A DNA stretch of 64,000 nt from VRUE01 sp963837695 (GCA_963837695.1 CAWINZ010000005.1:1178001-1242000), one strand, 5' to 3'; numbered from the stretch's first letter, positions 49,820-58,665 are shown. Made by a program: numbers and translations. Notes: a model not told the origin generated them from the sequence alone.

Positions 49820-50571
49820 CCCGCTGCCACCCTTCGCCAGGGGGTCGTCAGGCGCTCGATCCAGACCAGGGCCAGGTGGAAAGCGAAGGCCATCAGCATC
49901 GCGATCGTGGCGGCGATGATGATGCTGGTCGGAAAGGTGAGGTTGCCGCTGCCGTAGATCTTCACCCCGAGCCCGCCGCCGTTGACGAAGACGGCCAGCG
50001 TCGCCAGGGCGACCGTGCTGACGGTCGCGATGCGCAGGCCGGCGACGATCTCCGGCGTGGCCAAGGGCAGCTCGACCCGCCAGAGGATCTGCCGGTCGGT
50101 CAGTCCCATGCCCCGTGCCGCGTCCTTGGTCGCGGTCGGGACGTTGGCCAGTCCCGTGATTGCGTTGCGGTAGATGGCCTGCAGCGTGTAGGCGCTGAGC
50201 GCGACGATCACCGTGTCCCGTCCAAGCCCGGTGACCGGCAGCAGGAGGAAGAAGAAGGCGATGCTGGGCACGGTGTAGATGACGCCGGTGATCCCCAACA
50301 GCGGCGCCTGCAGCCAGCGCCGCCGGTGCGCCAGCAGGGCGAGGGTGATCGCGACGGCGAAGCCAATGACGACCGAGATGAGGACCAGTTCAAGGTGCTG
50401 CTCGGTCGGCGTCGTGAAGCTGCCGATGTTTTCCTTAGCCCAGCCGAAGCAAAAGAGCTTGCTTTCCTGCGCCTGGCAGGGCAGCGTCGCCGAGCTCCGT
50501 TCCTTGAAGAAGCCTTCGCCGACTTCGCCGACCCTGGCCAGCGGCAGCACCAGCGCGGCAGCGCTAGCCAC
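49816..50571 (-). CDS. Osmolyte ABC transporter permease 2 with extracellular insert
   Basis: A 251-residue permease with EAA loop KDAARGMGLTDRQILWRVEL and PLATPEIVAGLRIA. Before the first core helix there is an extra segment of about 50 residues with two Cys (ATLPCQAQESKLFCFGWAKE), which on the outer face could form a disulfide loop. It pairs with the first permease. The start overlaps the ATPase gene's 3' end by 8 bp. Confidence 0.9.
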   Translation of the reverse strand: MASAAALVLPLARVGEVGEGFFKERSSATLPCQAQESKLFCFGWAKENIGSFTTPTEQHLELVLISVVIGFAVAITLALLAHRRRWLQAPLLGITGVIYTVPSIAFFFLLLPVTGLGRDTVIVALSAYTLQAIYRNAITGLANVPTATKDAARGMGLTDRQILWRVELPLATPEIVAGLRIATVSTVALATLAVFVNGGGLGVKIYGSGNLTFPTSIIIAATIAMLMAFAFHLALVWIERLTTPWRRVAAG

Positions 50572-51760
50572 GCGGTCGCTCCGCAGCGCTGTTCTCGTCG
50601 ACCTTCGCCTTGGGTGAGGCGAGGAACTCGGAGATGATCTCGACCGAGAGGACGCCGTCGATGCGGCCCTGGTGATCGACCACCGCGGCGTACTGCGCCT
50701 CGCCCTGCAACAGGTCGGCGAGCGCGTCGCGCATCACGTCGTCGCGGTCGAGCAGCGGGCCGAGCGGCGAGTCCGGCTGCGCCGGCACCGTCTCGGCGGC
50801 GAGGTCGCGCTCGGAGAGCCACCCCAACGGACGCCGCTCGGAGTCGACCAGCAGCGGGTAGGGGACCTCCGCCCCCTGCAGCTTTGCCTGCACCTCGGCG
50901 GTCGGCTGGCCGACGTAGGCGAGCGGCGCCGCCCAGAGGTCGATGTCGGCGACGCGCATCAGCGCCAGCCGCTTCAGCGCCCGGTCGGCGCCGACGAAGT
51001 CCTCGACGAACTCGTCAGCGGGCGCCATCAACAGCTCGGCGGGCGTCGCGAACTGGGCGAGGTGACCGCCCTTGCGCATGATCGCGATCCGGTCGCCCAT
51101 CTTGATCGCCTCGTCGATGTCGTGGGTGACGAAGAGGATCGTCTTGCGGATCTCCGCCTGCAGGCGGAGGAACTCGTTCTGGAGGCGCTCGCGGTTGATC
51201 GGGTCGATCGCGCCGAAGGGCTCGTCCATCAGCATCACCGGCGGGTCGGCGGCGAGCGCCCGCGCGACGCCGACGCGTTGCTGCTGGCCGCCGGAGAGCT
51301 GTGCCGGGTAGCGCTCGCCCAGCTCGGGATCGAGCCCGATCAGCTCGATCAGCTCGCGCGTCCGCGCCTCGATCCTGTCCTTCTTCCAGCCCAGCAGCTG
51401 CGGCACGGTGCCGATGTTCTGGGTAATCGTGCGGTGGGGGAAGAGGCCGACCTCCTGGATCACGTAGCCGATCTCACGCCGCAGCCGCGCCGGGTCCCGG
51501 TCGCGGACCGACTCGCCGCCGATCGTCACGTCGCCCTCGCTCAGCTCGACCGTGCGGTTGACCAGCCGCATCGCGGTCGTCTTGCCGCAGCCCGACGGAC
51601 CGACGAGAACGCAGACCTCGCCGGCTGGAACCTCCAGGTTGAGCCGTTCGACAGCGGCTTCGGCGCTGTCGCCGTAGCGTTTGGTCGCGTTCTCGTAGCG
51701 GACTGCCGAGGCGGCGGCGGACGAGCCTGGGTCGGTGTCGGTGACCTCTTCAGCGGGCAC
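50564..51760 (-). CDS. Osmolyte ABC transporter ATP-binding protein with CBS domains
   Basis: A 398-residue ATPase with a GTG start. Walker A VGPSGCGKTTAMRLVNR, Q-loop GYVIQEVGLFPHRTI, signature YPAQLSGGQQQRVGVARALA and Walker B PPVMLMDEPFGAIDPINRE are all present. The C-terminus (about 270-385) holds paired CBS domains (LMRVADIDLWAA, DRDDVMRDALADLLQGEAQY, QGRIDGVLSVEIISEF) like OpuCA/OpuAA, where they sense ionic strength or cyclic-di-AMP. First gene of the transporter set. Confidence 0.93.
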   Translation of the reverse strand: MPAEEVTDTDPGSSAAASAVRYENATKRYGDSAEAAVERLNLEVPAGEVCVLVGPSGCGKTTAMRLVNRTVELSEGDVTIGGESVRDRDPARLRREIGYVIQEVGLFPHRTITQNIGTVPQLLGWKKDRIEARTRELIELIGLDPELGERYPAQLSGGQQQRVGVARALAADPPVMLMDEPFGAIDPINRERLQNEFLRLQAEIRKTILFVTHDIDEAIKMGDRIAIMRKGGHLAQFATPAELLMAPADEFVEDFVGADRALKRLALMRVADIDLWAAPLAYVGQPTAEVQAKLQGAEVPYPLLVDSERRPLGWLSERDLAAETVPAQPDSPLGPLLDRDDVMRDALADLLQGEAQYAAVVDHQGRIDGVLSVEIISEFLASPKAKVDENSAAERPRG

Positions 51761-51771
51761 TCAGGCCGAGC

Positions 51772-52848
51772 CTATACCCGACTGCGCCTGGTTCTCCACA
51801 TCAGGGCGGCGAAGATCGCCAGCCCGAGCAGATTGAGGAAGAGCTTGTAGTCGACCTCGACCGAGCCGAAAACGTCGGCGCGGGACGGGCGCGGGCCGGT
51901 CGGGATCAACCCGGCGAGGCCGAAGACGAGGTCGACGACGAGCGCCGCGATCACGATCGTGACGAACATCAGCGCCGTGATCCGCAGCGCGAACTTCGTC
52001 CCGTAGTACTTGCGGTAGGCGGCGACGATCGTCAGCACGATCAGGTCGGCGAAGATGAAGGCGATCACGCCGGCGAAGCTGATCCCGCCCGACCAGAGCA
52101 CCGCCGCCAGCGGCACGTTGCCGATCGAGCAGACGAAGCTGAGGATCGCGATCAGCGGGCCGACCAGGACGTTCTCGATCGTGCGCACGAGCGGCGGCGC
52201 GTCGGTGACGAAGAGGAAGTTGAAGAAGTCGTTGCCGAGCAGGCCGATGAAGCCCGCGAGCAGGAAGCCGATCGTGATCTCCTTCCAGAGCATCGTCCAG
52301 TCGGCGCGGAAGCTGAGCGCGACGGCGGTCCACTTGTCCGGCTGGCCGCCGTGATCGCCGTGGTCGTGCACGTGCCCCTCCTGCGCTTCCTGGGCGTGCC
52401 TGCGCGCCTGCTCTTCCAGCCGCGGCGAGACGAAGAGGCGCAGCAGTACCGCCATCAGCACGATCAGGACGATCCCGCCGAAGTACTCGGCCAGGGTGAA
52501 CTGCCAGCCGAGCAGCACCCAGAGCACCAGGCCGAGCTCCCAGACCAGGTTGGTCGAGGCGAACTGGAAGGCGAGCGCCGTCGTCGCTGAGGCGCCCTTC
52601 TGCAGCAGCGACTTGGCGATCGCGATCGCCGCGTAGGAGCAGGAGGACGAGGCGGCGCCGAGCCCGGTCGCCAGCGCCACCGGCTTTGGCCCGCGGCCGG
52701 AGAGGCTGGCCTGGATCCGCTCGGCCGGCACCAGGGTCTGCACGACCGCCGAGATCGCGAAGCCGAGCACCAGCGCCCACCAGACCTCGTAGGCCATCAG
52801 GAAGGCCTGTTCGAACCCTTCGCCGATGGTGCTGAGCACGTTCGTCAC
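51772..52848 (-). CDS. Permease, DUF318/UPF0718 family (YraQ-like)
   Basis: A 358-residue membrane protein with about eight helices. ATGLGAASSSCSYAAIAIAK and FLFVTDAPPLVRTIENVLVG with SFVCSIGNVPLAAVLWSGGI are the duplicated DUF318 core containing Ser/Cys motifs. A His-rich loop (HAQEAQEGHVHDHGDHGG) lies in the middle and may bind metals. The family includes ArsP-like exporters of organoarsenicals and many proteins of unknown role. It overlaps the deaminase gene's stop by 4 bp. Confidence 0.88.
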   Translation of the reverse strand: MTNVLSTIGEGFEQAFLMAYEVWWALVLGFAISAVVQTLVPAERIQASLSGRGPKPVALATGLGAASSSCSYAAIAIAKSLLQKGASATTALAFQFASTNLVWELGLVLWVLLGWQFTLAEYFGGIVLIVLMAVLLRLFVSPRLEEQARRHAQEAQEGHVHDHGDHGGQPDKWTAVALSFRADWTMLWKEITIGFLLAGFIGLLGNDFFNFLFVTDAPPLVRTIENVLVGPLIAILSFVCSIGNVPLAAVLWSGGISFAGVIAFIFADLIVLTIVAAYRKYYGTKFALRITALMFVTIVIAALVVDLVFGLAGLIPTGPRPSRADVFGSVEVDYKLFLNLLGLAIFAALMWRTRRSRV

Positions 52849-54098
52849 CGACCAATTCCTAGCCGATCGGCGCGCTCCGCGGCGCGGGCGAGTATCTCAT
52901 CGCTCCCCTCGACCTCGCCGCCGCGCATCAGCGCGCGGCCCGCGACCACGGTCGTGTCGACGACCGAGCCGCTCGCCGCGTAGACGAGGTCGGAGGCGAG
53001 GTCGCCGATGCCGAGCTCCGGCGAGTCGCCGCGCAGGAGCAGGAAGTCGGCCGGCGCGCCGACGCTGAGCGCCTCGGCGTCGCCGCCGAGCAGCGGCGCG
53101 CGGGCGCCGGTCGCGATCGCCAACGCCTCCTCCGCCGGGATCACGGTCGCGTCGCCGGCGGCGTGGCGCTGCGTCAGGGCGAAGGTCTTGAGGTCGGAGA
53201 GCAGGTCGAGCGAGTCGTTGGAGCCGGCTCCGTCGGTGCCGAGCCCGACCGCGACACCGGCCTGGCGGGCGGCCGGGTAGGGGAGGATCCCGCCGACGGC
53301 GAGCTTCATGTTGGCGACCGGGTTGGCGACCACGGTGGCGCCGCGCTCGGCGATCAGCTCCAGCTCCGCCCGGTCGAGCCAGACGCCGTGGGCGAGCACC
53401 GTGCGCTCGCCGAGCAGGCCGAGCCGGTCGAGGTAGGCGGCCGGGCGCTCGCCGTGCGCGGCGACGCAATCGGCGACCTCCTGCTCGGTCTCGGAGAGAT
53501 GGATCTGGAGCGCCAGGCCGCGCTCGGCGGCCTGCTCGCCGGCCCAGCGCAGCAGCGCTTCGCTGACCGTGTAGATCGAGTGCGGGGCGAGGGCGGCGTC
53601 GATCGCCGGGCCGCGATCCGTCAGCGCGTCGAGCTCAGCGCTCACCCGGGCCTGCGCCTCGGCGGAGCGCCCGTCGGCGTCGAAGAGCGGCCCGCCGATC
53701 GTCGCCCGCATCCCGGCGTCCTCGACTGCCCGCGCCGTCGCCTCGGGCTGCCAGTACATGTCCCAGAAGCGGCCGGTGCCGGTGCGGATCATCTCGGCGC
53801 AGGCGAGCCGCGCGCCCCAGTAGACGTCCTCGGCCTCGAGCTTGGCCTCGACCGGCCAGATCTTCTCCTCCAGCCAGCGCATCAACGGCAGGTCGCCGCC
53901 GTAACCGCGAAACAGCGTCATCGCGGCGTGGGTGTGGCCGTTGACCAGGGTGGGGACGAGCGGCATCCCACCCGCGTCGATCGTCTCGTCGCCGGGCTCG
54001 GGCGTCACCGCGGGCCCGATCGCCGCGATCGTCCCGTCAAGGCAGCGCAGCCCGACCGTCTCGCCGTCGAGCGCCGCTCCTGTAACCGCCAGGCTCAT
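52845..54098 (-). CDS. mtaD: 5'-methylthioadenosine/S-adenosylhomocysteine deaminase
   Basis: A 417-residue amidohydrolase starting MSLAVTGAALDGETVGLRCL. Zinc-binding NGHTHAAMTLFRGYGGDLPL, LAPHSIYTVSEALL, LQIHLSETEQEV, VLAHGVWLD and GTDGAGSNDSLDLLSDLKTF follow the MtaD/SsnA pattern. DLPLMRWLEEKIWPVEAKL is highly typical of MTA/SAH deaminases. It would deaminate methylthioadenosine to methylthioinosine. It overlaps the upstream phosphorylase gene by 4 bp, which completes a plausible MTA to MTI to hypoxanthine route. Confidence 0.9.
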   Translation of the reverse strand: MSLAVTGAALDGETVGLRCLDGTIAAIGPAVTPEPGDETIDAGGMPLVPTLVNGHTHAAMTLFRGYGGDLPLMRWLEEKIWPVEAKLEAEDVYWGARLACAEMIRTGTGRFWDMYWQPEATARAVEDAGMRATIGGPLFDADGRSAEAQARVSAELDALTDRGPAIDAALAPHSIYTVSEALLRWAGEQAAERGLALQIHLSETEQEVADCVAAHGERPAAYLDRLGLLGERTVLAHGVWLDRAELELIAERGATVVANPVANMKLAVGGILPYPAARQAGVAVGLGTDGAGSNDSLDLLSDLKTFALTQRHAAGDATVIPAEEALAIATGARAPLLGGDAEALSVGAPADFLLLRGDSPELGIGDLASDLVYAASGSVVDTTVVAGRALMRGGEVEGSDEILARAAERADRLGIGR

Positions 54099-54766
54099 CG
54101 TGCCAGCGGCGGCAGGGCCGCGGCGAGGTCGTCGCGGAGGCGGGACGCGTTGCGCTCGCGGTGGCGCTCGAGCTCGGCCGGTGACAGCGGCTGCGCTTCG
54201 ATCCCGTTCGCCAGGTTGTCGACCACGCAGACGGCCGCGTAGGGGAGGCCCAGCTCGCCGGCGACGACGCACTCCGAGGCAAGCGTCATCCCGACCAGGT
54301 CGGCGTGGGCGGCGATCAGGCCGATCTCGGCGGGCGTCTCGAAGCGCGGCCCGTTGGTCTGCCAGTAGACCCCGCCGTCGCGTAGCGGCCCGGCGCCGCC
54401 GGCTTCCCAGGCGGCGAGGACCTCGCCGCGCCAGGCCACGTCGAAGCCCGGCGTCGTGTGCCCCCGCGGGTCATCGAAGGTCGCCACGGTCACCTGCAGA
54501 GCGATGAAATCGTGCGGGCAGACGAGGCTGCCGACGGCGAGGCCGGCGTCGAGCGAGCCGACCGAGCAGATCGCCAGCACCCGGTCGCAGCCGGCTTCGG
54601 CGAGGGAGCGCAGGTTGGCCTCGTGGTCGATCCGGTGGGGGAGGACGTAGGCCTCGGCGGGGCCGTGACGCCGCAGGATGACCGCGTGGCGATCGGCGAC
54701 GGCGGCGATCTCCGCGCCGCCCGGGCCGGCGGCGCCGCTGCCGAGGATGACCGCGAGGCGTCCCAC
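54095..54766 (-). CDS. Methylthioinosine-type nucleoside phosphorylase (PNP/MTAP family)
   Basis: A 223-residue protein with a GTG start (MGRLAVILGSGAAGPGG). The phosphate and base loops are visible in HGPAEAYVLPHRIDHEANLR, AICSVGSLDAGLAVGSLVCP, GGVYWQTNGPRFETPAEIGL and VGMTLASECVVAGELGLPYA. The base-specificity loop reads AVCVVDNLANG; Asn there favours 6-oxopurines, as in PNP, while MTAP has Asp. This, and the adjoining MTA deaminase gene, suggest methylthioinosine phosphorylase as in Pseudomonas. The frame continues upstream but overlaps the HD gene. Confidence 0.82.
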   Translation of the reverse strand: MGRLAVILGSGAAGPGGAEIAAVADRHAVILRRHGPAEAYVLPHRIDHEANLRSLAEAGCDRVLAICSVGSLDAGLAVGSLVCPHDFIALQVTVATFDDPRGHTTPGFDVAWRGEVLAAWEAGGAGPLRDGGVYWQTNGPRFETPAEIGLIAAHADLVGMTLASECVVAGELGLPYAAVCVVDNLANGIEAQPLSPAELERHRERNASRLRDDLAAALPPLAR

Positions 54767-54785
54767 CCCGCGTGATCTTAAGCGC

Positions 54786-55406
54786 TCAACATAGGGACGC
54801 CTCTTCGCCGTCGGCGCGCTGGCCCCACAGCGCCACCATCTCCTCGGCAAACCCTTCGACCACCGCGGCATCGGGCAAATTGGAGAAGAGCATTTCGAGG
54901 TCGAACTCCCAGGCGAGGATCTTCGTGTCGAGGGAGACCAGCAGGTCCTCGTCGACTCCCTCGCCGAGGATCTCGTAGGCCTCGCGCAGAACCGCGACGT
55001 TGGTGGTCTTGTCGGCGGCGAAGATCGCCTGGGCGTTTGGCCCGGCGAAGGCCACCCTCTCGCGATGCTCGCTCTTGCGTTCCTCGTAGTCGGGGATCGT
55101 CGGGTCTTCGGTGAGGGCTTCGACGAGCTCGACGACCTCGTCGCCGAAGCGGCCGCGCAGCGCCTCGGGCTCGACGTCGGCGTGCTCGGCGATGTCGTGC
55201 AGCAGGCCGGCGGCGAGCACCTCGTCCGGGTAGTTCTGCTGCGCCAGCAGCTCGCCGACGGCCAGCAGGTGCTCGATGAAGGCGATCTCGTCACAGCCGG
55301 TCTGGCGGAACTGGCCGGCGTGCGTGCGGCGCGCCACCGAGAGGGCGCCTCGGACCAACGCAGAGCGCTCAGTCCTGGAGTCGATCCGACTGGAGGTGAA
55401 GGACAT
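54786..55406 (-). CDS. HD-domain phosphohydrolase (SpoT/MESH1-like)
   Basis: A 206-residue protein. ARRTHAGQFRQTGCDEIAFI, EVLAAGLLHDIAEHADVEPE (HD motif) and VVELVEALTEDPTIPDYEER, then IFAADKTTNVAVL match the (p)ppGpp hydrolase-like HD fold. It could hydrolyse a nucleotide or other phosphoester. It lies 19 bases before the phosphorylase gene and may head the long leftward operon. Promoter would lie in 55407-55432, right after an intrinsic terminator. Confidence 0.85.
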   Translation of the reverse strand: MSFTSSRIDSRTERSALVRGALSVARRTHAGQFRQTGCDEIAFIEHLLAVGELLAQQNYPDEVLAAGLLHDIAEHADVEPEALRGRFGDEVVELVEALTEDPTIPDYEERKSEHRERVAFAGPNAQAIFAADKTTNVAVLREAYEILGEGVDEDLLVSLDTKILAWEFDLEMLFSNLPDAAVVEGFAEEMVALWGQRADGEEASLC

Positions 55407-55432
55407 TCCAGGGCGCAGCGTAACGGACCAAA

Positions 55433-55465
55433 CGAGAAAAATACCCCATTCGTACCGAAATGGGG
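55433..55465 (-). terminator. Intrinsic terminator of the PAS-MBL operon
   Basis: On the minus strand a CCCCATT/AATGGGG stem (55444-55465) is followed by TATTTTTC, the classic hairpin plus T-run. It lies 14 bases after the MBL gene's end. An outer inverted repeat GACCAAAC (55426-55433)/GTTTGGTC (55473-55480) surrounds it and could give a longer stem. It is the only clear T-tract terminator in the window. Confidence 0.75.
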
Positions 55466-55478
55466 ACGGATGGTTTGG

Positions 55479-56360
55479 TCAGGTCGCCGGAAGCGGGCTC
55501 GCCGCCAGCGTACGCACATCCAACTCGGCCCCCTCGACGGCAAGCTCGACCGCCTCTGGAGCGCCCCCCGCGGCCACCCAACGTTCCCGAGCTTCCGCCC
55601 CGAGCCGGTCGAGCCGCTCGTCGGAATGCAGCGGGTCGTGGTGGAAGAGGACGGTGCGGCCGGCGCCGGTGCGGCGGGCGAAACTGAGCGCGTGTGAGAT
55701 CGAGGAGTGCCCCCAGCCGAGGTGATCGGGGTACTCGGCGTCGGCGTACTGGCCGTCGTGGATCAGCAGCGAGGCGTCGCGGGCGAGGCCGAAACCGGAG
55801 ATCCACTCCTCCTCGAGCTCCTCGAGGTCGGCGCCGAGCGCGGGCTCGTGGTCGGGGATATAGGCGAGCGAGTCCTCACCGTCGTCGATCCGGTAGCCGA
55901 GCGTGGGGCCGCGGTGGGAGACCGAGGCGGCGCGGATCCGCGCCGGGCCGATCTCCCACTCGGTCTCCGGCGTGCTGCGGAAGGAGACATCGCAGGGCAG
56001 CTCGCGCACCTCGACCGGGCTGAGCGGCGCCGAGATGTAACGGGCGATGCGGTCGCGCAGCGAGGCCTCCGGCGAGGCGGGCCCCCAGATCACGATCTCG
56101 GTCTGCGGGCGGAAGCAAGGAGCGAAGAAGACCAGGCCCTGGATGTGATCGAGGTGCAGGTGGGTGAGCAGGATATGCAGGCGCGTGGGCTCGTCCGGGA
56201 GGGAGAGGCCGAGGTTGCGGATGCCGGTGCCGGCGTCGAGCGCCAGCAGCGAGCCGTCGGAGAGGGTGACGCCGACGCAGGAGGTGTTGCCGCCGTAGCG
56301 GATCGTCTCCGGCCCTGGGGAGGGGACCGAGCCTCGCGTGCCCCAGAGCTTGGCCTTCAT
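55479..56360 (-). CDS. MBL-fold metal-dependent hydrolase
   Basis: A 293-residue protein starting MKAKLWGTRGSVPSPGPETI. Motifs LALDAGTGIRNLG, LLTHLHLDHIQGLVFF, LAYIPDHEPALG, HDGQYADAEYPDHLGWGHSS and TVLFHHDPLHSDERLD fit the phosphoribosyl-cyclic/RNase Z-like MBL group (PhnP-like). These often accompany PAS or cNMP domains. Substrate unknown. It begins one base after the stop of the PAS-domain gene in the same direction. Confidence 0.88.
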   Translation of the reverse strand: MKAKLWGTRGSVPSPGPETIRYGGNTSCVGVTLSDGSLLALDAGTGIRNLGLSLPDEPTRLHILLTHLHLDHIQGLVFFAPCFRPQTEIVIWGPASPEASLRDRIARYISAPLSPVEVRELPCDVSFRSTPETEWEIGPARIRAASVSHRGPTLGYRIDDGEDSLAYIPDHEPALGADLEELEEEWISGFGLARDASLLIHDGQYADAEYPDHLGWGHSSISHALSFARRTGAGRTVLFHHDPLHSDERLDRLGAEARERWVAAGGAPEAVELAVEGAELDVRTLAASPLPAT

Positions 56361-56361
56361 C

Positions 56362-56775
56362 TCAGTCGCCCGCTCCGTTTTCGGCGGCCGGCCAGAAGAC
56401 GGCGATCGCGCCGCGCGAGCCGTGTGCGGTCTGGATCGGGAAGGCGGAGGCCTCGACCTGGTGGCGGGTGCCGTCGATCGAGTGGATCTCGAAGTTGGCG
56501 TGGGCCGGGCGGTCGTCGCGGACGGCGACGACCAGCGGCAGCTCGTCGTAGGGAATCGGCTCGCCGTCGGCGTCGAAGGGCCCGAAGATGCTTCCCCACT
56601 CCTGGGGCCCGACGGTGCCGAGCTCCTCCCACGATTTGCCGAGCAGCATCCCGGCCGCCTCGTTGTAGAAGACGAGCAGCCCACCCTCGTCGACCAGGAA
56701 GGCAGGCGTCGACAGGGCCGACATCAGATTGCGAGCAAGAATCAGCTCCAATGGCTTCTGGGACGCGGTTGGCAC
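56362..56775 (-). CDS. PAS-domain protein
   Basis: A 137-residue protein that is essentially one PAS domain: LMSALSTPAFLVDEGGLLVF, YNEAAGMLLGKSWEELGTVG, PLVVAVRDDRPAHANFEIHS and HQVEASAFPIQTAHGSRGAI. It lacks any output domain, so it may sense redox or a ligand and pass a signal to the co-transcribed MBL hydrolase. The gene order and one-base spacing support a functional pair. Confidence 0.88.
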   Translation of the reverse strand: MPTASQKPLELILARNLMSALSTPAFLVDEGGLLVFYNEAAGMLLGKSWEELGTVGPQEWGSIFGPFDADGEPIPYDELPLVVAVRDDRPAHANFEIHSIDGTRHQVEASAFPIQTAHGSRGAIAVFWPAAENGAGD

Positions 56776-56962
56776 GAGAATCTCCTACCCTCGAACGCGA
56801 GTGTCTATAGCGGCTGTGACTTTCGTCACTTAGGCAATTTACAGCGCCAGGGAGCCCCCCGGTGGCACCCCGAGGCGTTTCAGTTTTGCGACAGAGGCAA
56901 GCGCGAAGATTTTGATTCTGCGCGCCACTCGCGCGCATCCTTCTGTCTACGATAGCGCTAGC
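56776..56962. promoter_or_regulatory. Divergent promoter region of PAS and coiled-coil genes
   Basis: A 187-base gap between divergent starts that is less GC-rich than its surroundings. I see no strong palindrome or repeat and no convincing -35/-10 pair. Confidence 0.3.
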
Positions 56963-57241
56963 ATGTACCGCGTGGATTGGACAGACGACCGTCTGCAGGA
57001 GCGGTTCGACTCGATCGACCGCCGCTTCGACGAGGTCGACAGGCGCTTCGACGAAGTAAATCGGAGGATCGACGAGGTCGACCAGCGGGTCGACAAGCGC
57101 TTCGACAAGGTCGACCATGAGCTGGTCAGGATCAACTCGCGCATGGATGACCTGATGCGGATACTGATCGTGACCTGCGGCGGCATCATCGCGACGCTGA
57201 TCGCGGGGATCGTCAGCTTCATCGTGACCCAGCAGCCATAG
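56963..57241 (+). CDS. Small coiled-coil protein with C-terminal membrane anchor
   Basis: A 92-residue protein starting MYRVDWTDDRLQERFDSIDR. Residues 9-52 repeat a heptad-like unit of the form R-R-F/I-D-E-V-D/N (FDEVDRRFDEVNRRIDEVDQ), giving a long coiled coil. A single membrane helix closes the protein (LIVTCGGIIATLIAGIVSFI). The shape is that of tail-anchored oligomers such as DUF1640/CCDC90-like proteins. Function unknown. Confidence 0.75.
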   Translation: MYRVDWTDDRLQERFDSIDRRFDEVDRRFDEVNRRIDEVDQRVDKRFDKVDHELVRINSRMDDLMRILIVTCGGIIATLIAGIVSFIVTQQP

Positions 57242-57256
57242 CGCGGGACGTCGCGC

Positions 57257-57952
57257 TTACAGCGAGGCGAGCAGGAGCTCGCTCAACTCCGGCTCGAGGT
57301 CGCGCAGGCGCTGCGGGTCGCCGCTCGCGGCGCGGGTCGAGACCAGCGCCAGCGCGGCGCCGATCAGGCGGCGCTCCAGGCCCGGCAGCGGCGTCGCGCC
57401 GTCGGGGTCGGTGAGCACCGCGCGCAGCATCGCGCCGAGGCGCTCGATCAGATCGCGGCGTGCGCCGCTGAGCGCCGCGACCTGCGGCGGCGGCTCGGCG
57501 CTGAGCAGGCGGGCGACGTCGGGCTCGGCGGCGAGGAAGACGAGCGCCGCGGCGATGCCGGCCCGCCCGGCGCCGGCGGTAGCGGTTTGATCCCCGATCC
57601 GATTCAAATCTCTACCGCGCTCGGCCGCGCAGGCCATCTCGATCTGCTCGCAGAGTCGGCCGCTTTCGGTCTCATACGCCGCCAGCAGGCAGGCCCAGAG
57701 GTCCTCGAAGTGCTGGTAGAAGGTGCGGCTGGAGACGCCGGCCAGCTCGGTCACACGGGCCGCGGTGATGCGGCCGTAGCCCTGCTCGGCGACGGCCGCA
57801 GCCGCTGCCTCGAGCAGGCGCAGGCGCTGGTGCGCGCGGACCAGGTCGGCCGGGATGCCGTGGCGACCGGGGGGGAGGCGCAGCGTCGGCACAGCCTCGG
57901 CCTCCGCCGGCTCGGCGAGCGCGGTGCCGCCGATCAGGCGCAGCTCGGTCAT
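57257..57952 (-). CDS. TetR-family regulator
   Basis: A 231-residue protein with an N-terminal tail of 30 residues, then the TetR DNA-binding domain (RLRLLEAAAAAVAEQGYGRI, TAARVTELAGVSSRTFYQHF). The tail contains PPGRHGIPADLV, which is close to PPGRHGLSRVFV in the TetR gene at 59422, suggesting a recent paralogue pair. The start overlaps the neighbouring TetR gene's stop by 4 bp. The ligand domain is unrecognised. Confidence 0.9.
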   Translation of the reverse strand: MTELRLIGGTALAEPAEAEAVPTLRLPPGRHGIPADLVRAHQRLRLLEAAAAAVAEQGYGRITAARVTELAGVSSRTFYQHFEDLWACLLAAYETESGRLCEQIEMACAAERGRDLNRIGDQTATAGAGRAGIAAALVFLAAEPDVARLLSAEPPPQVAALSGARRDLIERLGAMLRAVLTDPDGATPLPGLERRLIGAALALVSTRAASGDPQRLRDLEPELSELLLASL

Positions 57953-58665
57953 TCCGCCCCGCCCTCTTCGTCGACCCCGATCAGCCGCGCCCGCTCGCGC
58001 TCGAGCATCTCGCTGGCCCGCTCGAAGGCGCCTTCGGCCTCCTCCTTGCCGAAGTAGGAGCCGGCGGCGAAGTGCATCAACTCGGGCAGCGCGTCCCAGA
58101 GGCGCGCCGGGTCGCCGGCGCCGAGCGCCTCGGTCACGCAGGACTCGATCCCGCCGACCACGAAGACGCCGGTCGCCTGCGGCGGCGCCTCGGCGGGGTC
58201 GATCCCAGCGCGAGCGCTGTCGAACGCCGCGGCGAGGCGCTCGACCGCCGCCTCGTGGCGGGCCAGTGCCGGCTCGCCGGCGATCTGCACCTCGACAAAG
58301 AGCGCCCGGGCGATCGCCGGCCGCGCGGTGACGAACCGGAACAGCCGCACGATCGCCTCGCGGACGCCGGCCTCCCAGCCGGGAGTCGTCGCCGCCGCTT
58401 CGAGCAGGTTGACGCAGAGGCGCTCGATCCAGACCGCGTAGGCCTGGGCGAAGCAGTCCTCCTTGCTCTCGAAGTGCTGGTAGAACTGCGCCCGGTGCCC
58501 GCCGCTGTGCTCGAGGATCACGCGCACCGAGGTCTCGCGAAAGCCGACCTGGCCACAGACGGTCAGCACCCCTTCCATCGCCCCCTCGCGCACATCGAGC
58601 TCGGAGCCTTGGTCTGCTCCCAGCGAATCGACCCGATTGACAGCTGCTGAGGCTTTCGCTGACAT
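57949..58665 (-). CDS. TetR-family regulator
   Basis: A 238-residue protein. The HTH part is LTVCGQVGFRETSVRVILEH, SGGHRAQFYQHFESKEDCFA. The C-terminal domain (about 80-220) binds an unknown ligand. It is co-translated with the TetR gene downstream and divergent from another TetR gene 68 bases away. Confidence 0.88.
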   Translation of the reverse strand: MSAKASAAVNRVDSLGADQGSELDVREGAMEGVLTVCGQVGFRETSVRVILEHSGGHRAQFYQHFESKEDCFAQAYAVWIERLCVNLLEAAATTPGWEAGVREAIVRLFRFVTARPAIARALFVEVQIAGEPALARHEAAVERLAAAFDSARAGIDPAEAPPQATGVFVVGGIESCVTEALGAGDPARLWDALPELMHFAAGSYFGKEEAEGAFERASEMLERERARLIGVDEEGGAE

